The notes under the pieces were generated by a model that saw only the letters and a list, made by a program, of their open reading frames with translations, was not told where the DNA came from and made no database searches. The translations under genes and the position numbers were made by a program. Shown here piece by piece: positions 1 to 7,523 of a DNA stretch of 64,000 bases; the first letter of the stretch is position 1, and each line of letters opens with the position of its first letter. Source of the DNA: Bacteroidales bacterium UBA3834 (GTDB lineage: Bacteria; Bacteroidota; Bacteroidia; Bacteroidales; P3); assembly GCA_002392965.1 (NCBI GenBank), contig DGIA01000039.1, forward strand, positions 47,395 through 111,394, read 5' to 3'.

Positions 1-1
1 C

Positions 2-217
2 ACAACCGCCTCGCCTTCGCGCAGCGGCTCGACCAACACGCGGAGCACCTCGCCCTCGCGCAGCACGAATGCAAGCCTTCCCGCCCCGACGCGCAGCACT
101 ACTGCCAAAACACAGAGTGCCGCCCCCTCGCGCAGCACGAATGTAAGCACTCCGGCCCCGACGCGCAGCAGCAAAACCATCCAGTCGAACACTAACACAG
201 CATCTCCCCGCCGATGA
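2..217 (+). CDS. 3' end of a Ser/Thr/Pro/Arg-rich protein (partial)
   Basis: This frame is open from the left edge and ends at TGA 215-217, giving about 71 residues. They are dominated by Ser, Thr, Arg, Pro and Ala. A unit resembling SPSRSTN followed by PAPTRS occurs twice, so the DNA itself is repetitive (around 43-105 and 130-170). The stop overlaps the ATG of the next gene (ATGA, 214-217), a coupling seen throughout this window, which is the main reason to prefer this frame. A second frame is also open to 193-195 but would not be coupled. The composition fits a disordered tail or linker; no family can be named from the visible part. Confidence 0.45.
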   Translation, partial: TTASPSRSGSTNTRSTSPSRSTNASLPAPTRSTTAKTQSAAPSRSTNVSTPAPTRSSKTIQSNTNTASPRR

Positions 218-1140
218 AAGCCAGCGAATTGGTTCTTGCCCCCGACGGCAGCCTTTACCACATACACTTGATGAGAAGCACCTTGGCCGACAAGGTGCTT
301 CTCGTTGGCGACCCAGGCAGGGTCGATATGTTCAAAGAGATCTTTGAAAGCACAGAATTCGAGTCGCACAACCGCGAACTGCACGCACTCACCGGCACCT
401 ATCACGGCACACGGATGACGGCCTTGAGCACCGGTATGGGATGCGACAACATCGACATCGTGATGACCGAGCTGGACGCCGCGCTGAGGGTGGAGAAGGG
501 TGAATGGTTGGAGGATGCCGCCGAACGCCACCTGCAGATAGTGCGTATCGGCACCTCGGGGTCGCTGCAGAAAGACATCGACTGTGGCAGCCATGTGGCG
601 GCGGTATGTGCTGTGGGGTTCGACGGATTGATGAATTACTACAAGGAGTGGAAGACGCCGCTGCCCGAGATGGAGCAGGCTTTCGCCTCCCACATGGAGC
701 TTCCTGCAGGGTTGGCCCGCCCCTACTATGTGCACGGGAGTGCCACGATGCTGGATCGGGTGGCCTTCGATATGTATCACGGCATCACAGCCACCGCCCC
801 CGGTTTCTACGGCCCGCAAGGGCGCACGATAAGGCTGCATCCCGCCATAGAAGACTTGAACGAGAAACTGGCGGCGTTTGAATGGAGCGACTATTCACGC
901 ATATTCAGAACCTCGCGCAACACACGTGAGATACGCAATCTCAGAGAGATAGGAGATTTGAGGGTGACCAATCTTGAGATGGAGACGTCGGCCATCTACG
1001 GGTTCAGCCATCTACTTGGACACGAAGCGTTGACGGTGTGCCTGATCATAGCCAACCGCCCGAAGGGGACTTTTCTGAACGATTACCACGAGCCGATGCG
1101 CCAACTGGTGGGCACGGTGGTGGAGCGCCTGGCCGAATAG
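214..1140 (+). CDS. Nucleoside phosphorylase (uridine/purine phosphorylase superfamily)
   Basis: The 308-residue protein belongs to the PNP/UDP family, which reversibly cleaves nucleosides with phosphate to free base and ribose-1-phosphate in cytoplasmic salvage. Visible landmarks are the phosphate-loop GDPGRV near residues 32-37, STGMG near 72, IGTSGSL near 112 and the ribose/base-site motif LEMETSAIYG near 254. Length is somewhat above that of classic Udp (about 250 residues), matching the longer Bacteroidota form. Its ATG overlaps the upstream stop (ATGA). It converges on the J-protein gene at 1165-1971 with only 24 bases between. Base specificity (uridine or purine) cannot be decided from sequence. 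Confidence 0.85.
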   Translation: MKASELVLAPDGSLYHIHLMRSTLADKVLLVGDPGRVDMFKEIFESTEFESHNRELHALTGTYHGTRMTALSTGMGCDNIDIVMTELDAALRVEKGEWLEDAAERHLQIVRIGTSGSLQKDIDCGSHVAAVCAVGFDGLMNYYKEWKTPLPEMEQAFASHMELPAGLARPYYVHGSATMLDRVAFDMYHGITATAPGFYGPQGRTIRLHPAIEDLNEKLAAFEWSDYSRIFRTSRNTREIRNLREIGDLRVTNLEMETSAIYGFSHLLGHEALTVCLIIANRPKGTFLNDYHEPMRQLVGTVVERLAE

Positions 1141-1164
1141 TAGGGAAGGTGCAAAAGGCCGACG

Positions 1165-1971
1165 CTACTTCATTGAGGAGCGCCGTTCCTTGATGATTTC
1201 GTAGGCCTGGTTGATTTCTTTCATCTGCTCGGCGGCGTTGCGCTGCATTTCCTCGCTCATGCCAGCCACCCGGTCGGGGTGGTATTTCATGGCCATACGG
1301 CGATAGGCACGCTTGACTTCGTCGTCGGTAGCTGAACTGTCGATGCCGAGGACGCGATAGGGGTCTTTGTTGTAGGAGGTGCTGCCGGAATGGCTGCCGC
1401 CCGAATAGCTATTGTCGCGATGCCCCACATGGCGTTCGAAGATGGAAGTATAGTCGCCCTGCGAGATGCCAAGATACTGGGCGATGAGGCGCAACATGTT
1501 GATTTCGGCCTGGTTGAATTCGCCGTCGGCGGCACCGATGCCGAAGAGGAAATCGACCATGTGGTAGCGGGTACTGTAGTCGGTGTTGACTTTGATCTGG
1601 AAGCATACCTGGTCGATGGGAATGTCATTCTCCACCATCTGCTTGAGCACCTGAAGCATCTCTTTTCCACGCTCTTCACCATAGTTTTGAAGCAGGAAAC
1701 GCTTGACGAAGTCGAGTTCGCTGCGCTTGACGTCACCGTCGGCTTTCATGACGGCGGCGATGAGGACCATGAGGGCGGCGTTGATGTCCTGCTGCGATCC
1801 GGTGTTGCGGTAAGGACCGTGATGGGAGGAGGAGTAGCTGCTGTAATCGCCGCCAGGGATTTGGTTGTTGGGAGAGACGGCTTTACCGATCCAATAGCCG
1901 AGGAGTGCTCCAATGGGGCCTCCGACGGCCCATCCGAGGCCCGCGAAGAGCCATTTGAGGAAACTGCCCAT
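1165..1971 (-). CDS. DjlA-like co-chaperone (membrane segment, TerB-like and DnaJ domains)
   Basis: The protein has 268 residues when started at the ATG 1969-1971; a longer frame to 2142 would overlap the GH3 gene and has no family support. Residues 3-33 form a Gly-rich hydrophobic segment, a likely membrane anchor. Residues 60-185 resemble a TerB/DjlA helical domain, with acidic loops at KADGD (76-80) and AADGE (147-151). Residues 202-268 form a J-domain with the diagnostic HPD at 231-233, the site that stimulates Hsp70 ATPase. A Ser/Gly/Tyr-rich linker joins the last two. The gene lies 29 bases after GH3/beta-lactamase and is probably the last gene of the leuS-nusB operon. The specific client is unknown. 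Confidence 0.85.
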   Translation of the reverse strand: MGSFLKWLFAGLGWAVGGPIGALLGYWIGKAVSPNNQIPGGDYSSYSSSHHGPYRNTGSQQDINAALMVLIAAVMKADGDVKRSELDFVKRFLLQNYGEERGKEMLQVLKQMVENDIPIDQVCFQIKVNTDYSTRYHMVDFLFGIGAADGEFNQAEINMLRLIAQYLGISQGDYTSIFERHVGHRDNSYSGGSHSGSTSYNKDPYRVLGIDSSATDDEVKRAYRRMAMKYHPDRVAGMSEEMQRNAAEQMKEINQAYEIIKERRSSMK

Positions 1972-2000
1972 GTGGTTGGTGTGTTTATGGTTGGTTAACG

Positions 2001-4271
2001 TTAATTGGCTTGAATGATTTGATAGAGGATGCTTTGGATGTCGGTACGGACATTGAGTTGAGCCAACTTGTTGGGGGAGGCGGAGGGATGGACGCGGTTG
2101 GAGAGGAAGACATAGACGAGGTCGTATTCGGGATCGACCCAAAGCATGGTGCCGGTGAAGCCTGTATGGCCAAAGGAGGCCTGGGAGGCGATGTGGGAGG
2201 TCTGCGCGTTCTTGGCAGGCACAAGGAGTTGCTTGTCGAAGCCGAGGGCGCGGCGGTTGCCATGCTTCTCGAAGTGGCGGCGGGTGAAAGTCTCGACGGT
2301 TTTCTGTTTCAGGTAGCGGTGACCGTCAAGTTCTCCGCCGTTGAGGAGCATCTGCATAAGGAGAGCCACCTCGCGAGCGTTGGAGAAGAGGCCGGCGTGG
2401 CCGCTTACGCCTCCCATGGCGTAGGCATTGGGGTCGTGGACGGAGCCGCAGATGAGTCCGCGGAGGGAGTCGATTTCGGTGGGTGCGATGGAGAGGGTAT
2501 CGGATGCGGAGGGGTTGGATTGCGGGTTGAACAAGGTGTGGGTGAGGCCCATCGGCTGGTAGAAATACTTGTTGACATAACGGTCGAGAGGGAGGCCGCT
2601 GACTTTCTCGACGAGGTCGGCCAGGAGCATAAAGCCGAAGTCGCTGTAGCAGTAGTTGTTGTCGGGGCGGAGCTCGGAGGCGGCGACCAGGCGTAGGATA
2701 CTGTCGCGGTCGGAGGTTTGCTGCCAGAGGGCGTCGAAGGCCTTGAGGCCGGCGCAATGGCTGAGTGCCTGTTTGAGGGTGATGTTCTCCTTGTCGGTGT
2801 TTTTGAGGTAAGGCAGATAACGGCTCAGCTTGTCGTTGATGTTCACCTGGTTGTGATCGACGAGGTGCATGACGGCGAGGGTGGTGGCGGTGACCTTGGT
2901 GAGGGAGGCGAGGTCGTAGATGGTTTGCGGGGTGACCGGTTCGGAGGTCGGGTCGTAGGAGAGACGGCCATAGCAGCGTTCGGCGACCACACGTCCGTGG
3001 TGCATCACGAGAATCTGGCAACCGGGCATGGCGCCCTCGCCGATGGCCCGTTCGACGATGGTGTCGATGCGGCGGTCGATATTGAGGTTGAGGTCGGCCG
3101 TTATATTCTTGCAGACGGTTTCGTGCTCCTTGCCGGGCACACGGATTTCGTCGTCGAGGAAGGGGACGACATAGCGATATTTGGCGTGGAGCACACGGCG
3201 GCAATGGTAGTCGATGAGCGCCCGGATGCTGTCGTTCTGCACCGCGGCGGTCTTGATGGTTTCGATGGCTTGAGGCACGTCGGGCGGAAGGAGGAGAATG
3301 TCGTTGCCGGCAAGGAGAGCGGCGAGCTCGCCCCGACCGAGGCCATAGGTGTTGGTGACTCCTTTCATGTCTAGGCCATCGGTGATGATGATGCCATTGA
3401 AGCCCAACTGTTTGTGCAAGAGGCCATCGACGACAATCGGGCTGAGGGATGTGGGATGCAAGGAGTCGAGAGCATTGACTTGGAGATGAGCCACCATGAT
3501 GCCCCCCACCCCGGCACCGATGAGGCGACGGAAGGGATAGAGCTCGATTGAGTCGAGGTGGGCACGCGAATGTTTGATAACAGGGAGCTCGAGATGGCTG
3601 TCGGCATCGGTATCGCCGTGCCCGGGAAAGTGTTTGGCGACAGCCATCACCCCTTGGCTTTGCTGCCCGAGAGAGAACATGATGCCTAGCTGGCTGACGC
3701 GCTCGGGGTCGTTGCCATAGGAGCGGGTGCCGATGACGGGGTTCTTGGGATTGGAGTTGACATCGACCACGGGTGCGAAGTTGATATGGATGCCCATTTC
3801 ACGGCATTGACGACCGATTTCCTCACCCATACGGTAGGCGATGCTGTCGGCATCGGGGGTGAGTTGTCCGAAAGCGGCGTTACGCGGGAAGGAGTAGAGG
3901 TCCTTGAGTCTCATGCCAAGGCCCCACTCGCCGTCAATGCTGACAAACAGGGGGATGCGGGCATCTTTCTGGAAACGGCGCGTCATGGGGACCTGCCGTT
4001 CGGCCGTACCGACAAAGAAGCAGACGCCACCGACGCCGTAGCCGTTCATCTGCTCGGAGAACTCCTTAGCCTGCTTGTCATTCATGTTCAGGGGAACTCT
4101 GACGATCATCAGCTGCGCAATGCGCTGTTCGAGATTCATAGATTCCATCTTTTCCTCCACCCAGTTGACCGCAGGGTTGCGGTAGGTGAGGCCGCGGGCG
4201 TCAAAGAACTGCTGAGCCGAGGCTGTCAAGGAGGCGACAAATAGGAGGGTGAGAAATAGCGTCTTTTTCAT
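2001..4271 (-). CDS. Secreted GH3 beta-N-acetylhexosaminidase fused to a class C beta-lactamase-like serine hydrolase
   Basis: The 756-residue protein starts with a signal peptide (residues 1-20, cleavage near ASAQ). Residues 30-380 are a NagZ-type GH3 domain: KHFPGHGDTDADSH at about 213-226 holds the His acid/base loop and TDGLDM near 297-302 holds the Asp nucleophile. Residues 395-756 are a beta-lactamase/DD-peptidase fold with SLTK near 456, YSD near 545 and a late HTG triad. The likely role is peptidoglycan amino-sugar turnover in the periplasm. Many Bacteroidota GH3/beta-lactamase fusions are nearer 1000 residues because a GH3 C-terminal domain lies in the middle; here the two catalytic domains join directly. 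The start overlaps the coaE stop by 4 bases. Confidence 0.9.
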   Translation of the reverse strand: MKKTLFLTLLFVASLTASAQQFFDARGLTYRNPAVNWVEEKMESMNLEQRIAQLMIVRVPLNMNDKQAKEFSEQMNGYGVGGVCFFVGTAERQVPMTRRFQKDARIPLFVSIDGEWGLGMRLKDLYSFPRNAAFGQLTPDADSIAYRMGEEIGRQCREMGIHINFAPVVDVNSNPKNPVIGTRSYGNDPERVSQLGIMFSLGQQSQGVMAVAKHFPGHGDTDADSHLELPVIKHSRAHLDSIELYPFRRLIGAGVGGIMVAHLQVNALDSLHPTSLSPIVVDGLLHKQLGFNGIIITDGLDMKGVTNTYGLGRGELAALLAGNDILLLPPDVPQAIETIKTAAVQNDSIRALIDYHCRRVLHAKYRYVVPFLDDEIRVPGKEHETVCKNITADLNLNIDRRIDTIVERAIGEGAMPGCQILVMHHGRVVAERCYGRLSYDPTSEPVTPQTIYDLASLTKVTATTLAVMHLVDHNQVNINDKLSRYLPYLKNTDKENITLKQALSHCAGLKAFDALWQQTSDRDSILRLVAASELRPDNNYCYSDFGFMLLADLVEKVSGLPLDRYVNKYFYQPMGLTHTLFNPQSNPSASDTLSIAPTEIDSLRGLICGSVHDPNAYAMGGVSGHAGLFSNAREVALLMQMLLNGGELDGHRYLKQKTVETFTRRHFEKHGNRRALGFDKQLLVPAKNAQTSHIASQASFGHTGFTGTMLWVDPEYDLVYVFLSNRVHPSASPNKLAQLNVRTDIQSILYQIIQAN

Positions 4272-4849
4272 TGTCTTAACAATTTATCGATATAGGCCAC
4301 CTGACGATGTCGCGGGTTACCTTCATAGTTCAGAATCACATAATCGGCACGGAGCATCATTTCTTCGGCTGGCATCTGGTTGGCGATGCGGGCCATGAGC
4401 TGTTCCTCCCCTACCCCGTCGCGCAGACGGAGCCGACGCAGACGTTCAGGAAGGTCGAGATAGACACACACCATGCGGTCCATCAAACGGTCAAAACCGC
4501 AGTCGTAAAGGATGGCGCTCTCAAAAAGGACATAGGGCGATTGGGGATGGAGGCTGCAGAAACGGTCGAAATCGGCCATCACCCTAGGGTGAACCAATGC
4601 GTTGAGACCGTCCAGGAGAGTACGGTCGGAAAAGACGCGTTTGGCGACGGCACGCTTGTCGGCGCTTCCGTCGGTCAGGAAAACCCCGTCGCCCAAAAGA
4701 TGCCGCAAGTCGTCAAGGAAGTCGGGGTCGTTGTAATAGCATGCCGCCACGCTGTCGCTCACAAAACAAGGCACACCCAATGCCTTGAATTCGTCCAACA
4801 CGGTGCTTTTACCGCAGCCAATACCACCGGTTATGCCAACACGCTTCAT
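4268..4849 (-). CDS. coaE: Dephospho-CoA kinase
   Basis: CoaE catalyses the last step of coenzyme A synthesis: ATP-dependent phosphorylation of the 3'-hydroxyl of dephospho-CoA. The 193-residue length is normal. The P-loop GGIGCGKST is at residues 7-15, followed by the typical LVHPRV segment near 103 and a lid region with RLRRLRLRDG. It overlaps both neighbours by 4 bases (YbbR upstream, GH3 downstream). Pairing of coaE with yajC/ybbR is a recurrent Bacteroidota arrangement and supports the call. Confidence 0.95.
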   Translation of the reverse strand: MKRVGITGGIGCGKSTVLDEFKALGVPCFVSDSVAACYYNDPDFLDDLRHLLGDGVFLTDGSADKRAVAKRVFSDRTLLDGLNALVHPRVMADFDRFCSLHPQSPYVLFESAILYDCGFDRLMDRMVCVYLDLPERLRRLRLRDGVGEEQLMARIANQMPAEEMMLRADYVILNYEGNPRHRQVAYIDKLLRQ

Positions 4850-5745
4850 TTAATGACAACACATTGCACCTCGTTCGGTTCGATGCTGCGGAGACGTATA
4901 TAACCAGGGAACTGCAGCAGTTGTGGAGACAATCTCCCTCCGGAAGAGAGCAGCTCATCGTAAAAGACGGCGACCGTGAACTCGGGCTCCCGCAGGAGGT
5001 CTCTCTGTGCCACCCATGCATGGACGGTGACCTGGGGTGGATAAACCTTGACCGAGAGCGCGGTATCAGCTCCTTTGACAATCACAGGAACCATATATTC
5101 CTTTTCCACATAAGCCTCCACAGGGAGATAGAGGTTCACCTCCTGACACGAAGGTCGAACGTCGGCATATTGCTTCCACACAGGGTCAAGCATCAAGGGG
5201 TAGGTGCCGCTTTCTTTGATGCCAAGAATTTCAGCAGGTTGAATGTTCACCTGTTGGATGTCGTCCAACGCTTTCTTTGGCCCATAGAGTGTCACCACCG
5301 AAGGGGTCAACACCGGCTCGCCATAGAGGCCGTATTGATCGGCAAAGGAGATGTTCAGTTGGTCGAGATTGACAAGATAATCCCTGTGGCTACGCTCGGC
5401 GAAGGAGAAATGAATAGAGTCAACAGATGACATAACACTTTTAGCGCCAAGTATCGACTGACGGACACGATCCGTCAGCGGCCCAACCGGCAAAGCATTT
5501 TGAGTCACCTCTACCGGCACTTCTAGTGAGACGGTATTTTGACTTATGCCAAGCAGCATAGCATTGAATCCGGAGATGTGCGCCTGAACGGGCAACAGAG
5601 TATCGGCTTGCAGCAAGGCATAGCGCACGGTGTCGTAGCCGATGTATTCGACCCGGACACGCACAGGGTAGTCGTTTTCTTCCGACAGAGAAACGCCCAC
5701 CCATACCAGAGCGGTGATTCCCAGTATGACGAGGAAGCGCTTCAC
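4846..5745 (-). CDS. YbbR-domain protein
   Basis: The 299-residue protein has one N-terminal membrane segment (residues 3-20) followed by an extracytoplasmic beta-rich region resembling YbbR repeats, with recurring V-x-V-x-hydrophobic strands and conserved glycine/proline turns. In Firmicutes YbbR (CdaR) regulates the diadenylate cyclase, but no cyclase gene is adjacent here, so the Bacteroidota role remains unknown. The gene sits between yajC and coaE with 4-base overlaps on both sides. Confidence 0.8.
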   Translation of the reverse strand: MKRFLVILGITALVWVGVSLSEENDYPVRVRVEYIGYDTVRYALLQADTLLPVQAHISGFNAMLLGISQNTVSLEVPVEVTQNALPVGPLTDRVRQSILGAKSVMSSVDSIHFSFAERSHRDYLVNLDQLNISFADQYGLYGEPVLTPSVVTLYGPKKALDDIQQVNIQPAEILGIKESGTYPLMLDPVWKQYADVRPSCQEVNLYLPVEAYVEKEYMVPVIVKGADTALSVKVYPPQVTVHAWVAQRDLLREPEFTVAVFYDELLSSGGRLSPQLLQFPGYIRLRSIEPNEVQCVVIK

Positions 5746-6035
5746 TTCTTGTCGTCGGTCTTAGGCTCGGGGGCGGGTTGGATCATGCTTTTCTCGACTG
5801 TAACGATGACACCATTGGTCACCTCCACTTCAACGGTGTGGTCGGCCACAGCGTGCACTTTGCCGTAGATGCCGCCCGAGAAGAGGACGCGGTCGCCCTT
5901 CTTGAGCTCGTTGCGGAACTTCTGTTCTTCTTTTTCTTTCTTACGTTGAGGACGCATCATGAGAATCCACATGATGACGAGGATGACAATCATCCAAATC
6001 CACATATTTCCGCCTGGTTGTGCTAAAACTGTCAT
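5742..6035 (-). CDS. yajC: Sec translocase accessory subunit YajC
   Basis: This 97-residue protein has a short N-terminus, one membrane helix (about residues 11-27), a basic/charged RPQRKKEKE segment and a small beta domain containing KKGDRVLFSGGIYGKV, all standard for YajC, a partner of SecDF-YidC at the inner membrane. The start at 6035 leaves a short leader before the helix, as in related YajC; an internal ATG at 6008 is possible. An Ala/Pro/Lys tail follows the domain. It overlaps the YbbR gene by 4 bases. Confidence 0.92.
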   Translation of the reverse strand: MTVLAQPGGNMWIWMIVILVIMWILMMRPQRKKEKEEQKFRNELKKGDRVLFSGGIYGKVHAVADHTVEVEVTNGVIVTVEKSMIQPAPEPKTDDKK

Positions 6036-6081
6036 AGTTGTTGTATTGTTTTTAAGTTTGTCTGATTAAAATTTCATTTAT

Positions 6082-6549
6082 TTATCGCGTCACCTGGGCG
6101 AGGATGGTGAGCTTGGAGGAGGAAGGCTGTGCGTTGGATACCACGGTGACCTCCTGGAACTGCTGGCCGGATTTGCCGGAGGAGTTGAAGCTGACGGTGA
6201 TGTAGGCGTCGCCCCCCGGAGCGATGCGTCCCTTAGGGTAGTCGGCAACGGTACATCCACAGGTGGCGCTGCAGCTGTTGATGACGAGGTCGGCGGTGCC
6301 GGTATTGCGGAAATGGAAACTATAACTCACACTCTCACCAGCCGAGAGGCGACCGAAGTCGTGCATATCGCTGTCGAAGGTGATGACGGGCATCGCTTCC
6401 TTGTCATTGTATCCCTGTGCACTACGGGGATTGCGTATCAAATCAACCCCGGGATCTTTCTTGTTCTGGCAGGCGCTGATTCCAAGGAGGGTCAACAGCA
6501 CCATTGCATATATACTCTTATTTCTCATTTTCCTTTCCAGTTTGCTCAT
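6082..6549 (-). CDS. DUF1573-type lipoprotein
   Basis: The 155-residue protein has a lipoprotein signal ending in LLGISAC (lipidated Cys27). The mature part is one Ig-like DUF1573 domain with the landmarks HDFG, FRNTG and SCSATCGCT, common in Bacteroidota secreted proteins and of uncertain role. ATG 6547-6549 overlaps the nusB stop by 4 bases; an internal ATG seven codons later would also retain the signal. The position between nusB and yajC is conserved in many Bacteroidales. Confidence 0.85.
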   Translation of the reverse strand: MSKLERKMRNKSIYAMVLLTLLGISACQNKKDPGVDLIRNPRSAQGYNDKEAMPVITFDSDMHDFGRLSAGESVSYSFHFRNTGTADLVINSCSATCGCTVADYPKGRIAPGGDAYITVSFNSSGKSGQQFQEVTVVSNAQPSSSKLTILAQVTR

Positions 6550-7523
6550 TCGCCTTTCACATCTATCTCCGTCAGAAGCCCGCGTCCGGTCTTATTGATA
6601 CGGCCTTTGGAGCGGAGTTCGAGGAGGAGACGGTCGAGGATGCCGTTGATGAAGAGACGGCTACGCTCGGCACTGAATTCCTTGGAGAGCTCGATATACT
6701 CATCCACCGTCACCTTTTCGGGAATAGTGGAGCATGAGGTCAGCTCGGCGACGGCCATATTGATGAGCAAAATGTCCATCAGGGCCACCCGCTCGAATTC
6801 CCACCCCTGCAGACGCGCCTTGATCATCTCGTCCGTCTCTTCCCGGTCGGCCAACGACTGCTGCAACAGGCGGTGTGCGAAATCCATATCGGTTTGGTCC
6901 TTCTCATTGCGCACGTCGTACATCAAAGGCCAGGGGGTGGCCTCATCAAAATGACCTTCTGTGAGCGTCTTGAGCATCATAAAGTTGTACTGTGCAATCT
7001 GCTCGAAATCATCCTCCCACAGAAGGCTGCGCTGCGCGACAACGGCCACCAGGGCCTCGCGGTTCATAAGGTAGCGGAACATATTGACGGCGAACTCATG
7101 ATCCTGCGCATAGTCGGAGTCGTCATGCGAAAGGTAGCGGCAGTAGATGTCCTGCTTACGGAAATCAATGAAAGCCTCGCGCACAAGATCCTCGTAGGTA
7201 TCCCACATGGCGCCCCAATTTTCGGAATATTTCTTCAATTCGTAGTTGTCGGCCAACCGACGGAGAAATTCGTTGTTGACAAACTTGCGGTTGGGGTGCT
7301 TCTCGGCCTCCGAGGGGCGGAACTTCTTCTTCCCTTCCTCGATGACCTTCTCTCCCACCTCGAGCATGCGCACCATCAAGGCCACCTGCACGATTCCCAA
7401 CTCGTTCAACCGTCCCACATGGTAGTCGAAATCGTGCAATGCATCGGCTGGGGTTTTCTTCTCAATCTGGCAGGCATAGAGTTCCTGCAACACCTTGCTT
7501 CTTAGAAAATGTCGGCTGAGCAT
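6546..7523 (-). CDS. nusB: Transcription antitermination factor NusB (long Bacteroidota form)
   Basis: NusB binds boxA RNA with S10 (NusE) to keep RNA polymerase processive, chiefly on rRNA operons. The protein has 325 residues, about twice the classic length. The recognisable NusB domain is in the C-terminal half, roughly residues 180-310, with ERVALMDILLINMAVAEL followed by the VTVDEYIELSKEFS and FINGILD segments. The N-terminal half is the helical extension typical of Bacteroidota. Its start overlaps the leuS stop by one base (TGATG). Confidence 0.92.
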   Translation of the reverse strand: MLSRHFLRSKVLQELYACQIEKKTPADALHDFDYHVGRLNELGIVQVALMVRMLEVGEKVIEEGKKKFRPSEAEKHPNRKFVNNEFLRRLADNYELKKYSENWGAMWDTYEDLVREAFIDFRKQDIYCRYLSHDDSDYAQDHEFAVNMFRYLMNREALVAVVAQRSLLWEDDFEQIAQYNFMMLKTLTEGHFDEATPWPLMYDVRNEKDQTDMDFAHRLLQQSLADREETDEMIKARLQGWEFERVALMDILLINMAVAELTSCSTIPEKVTVDEYIELSKEFSAERSRLFINGILDRLLLELRSKGRINKTGRGLLTEIDVKGE

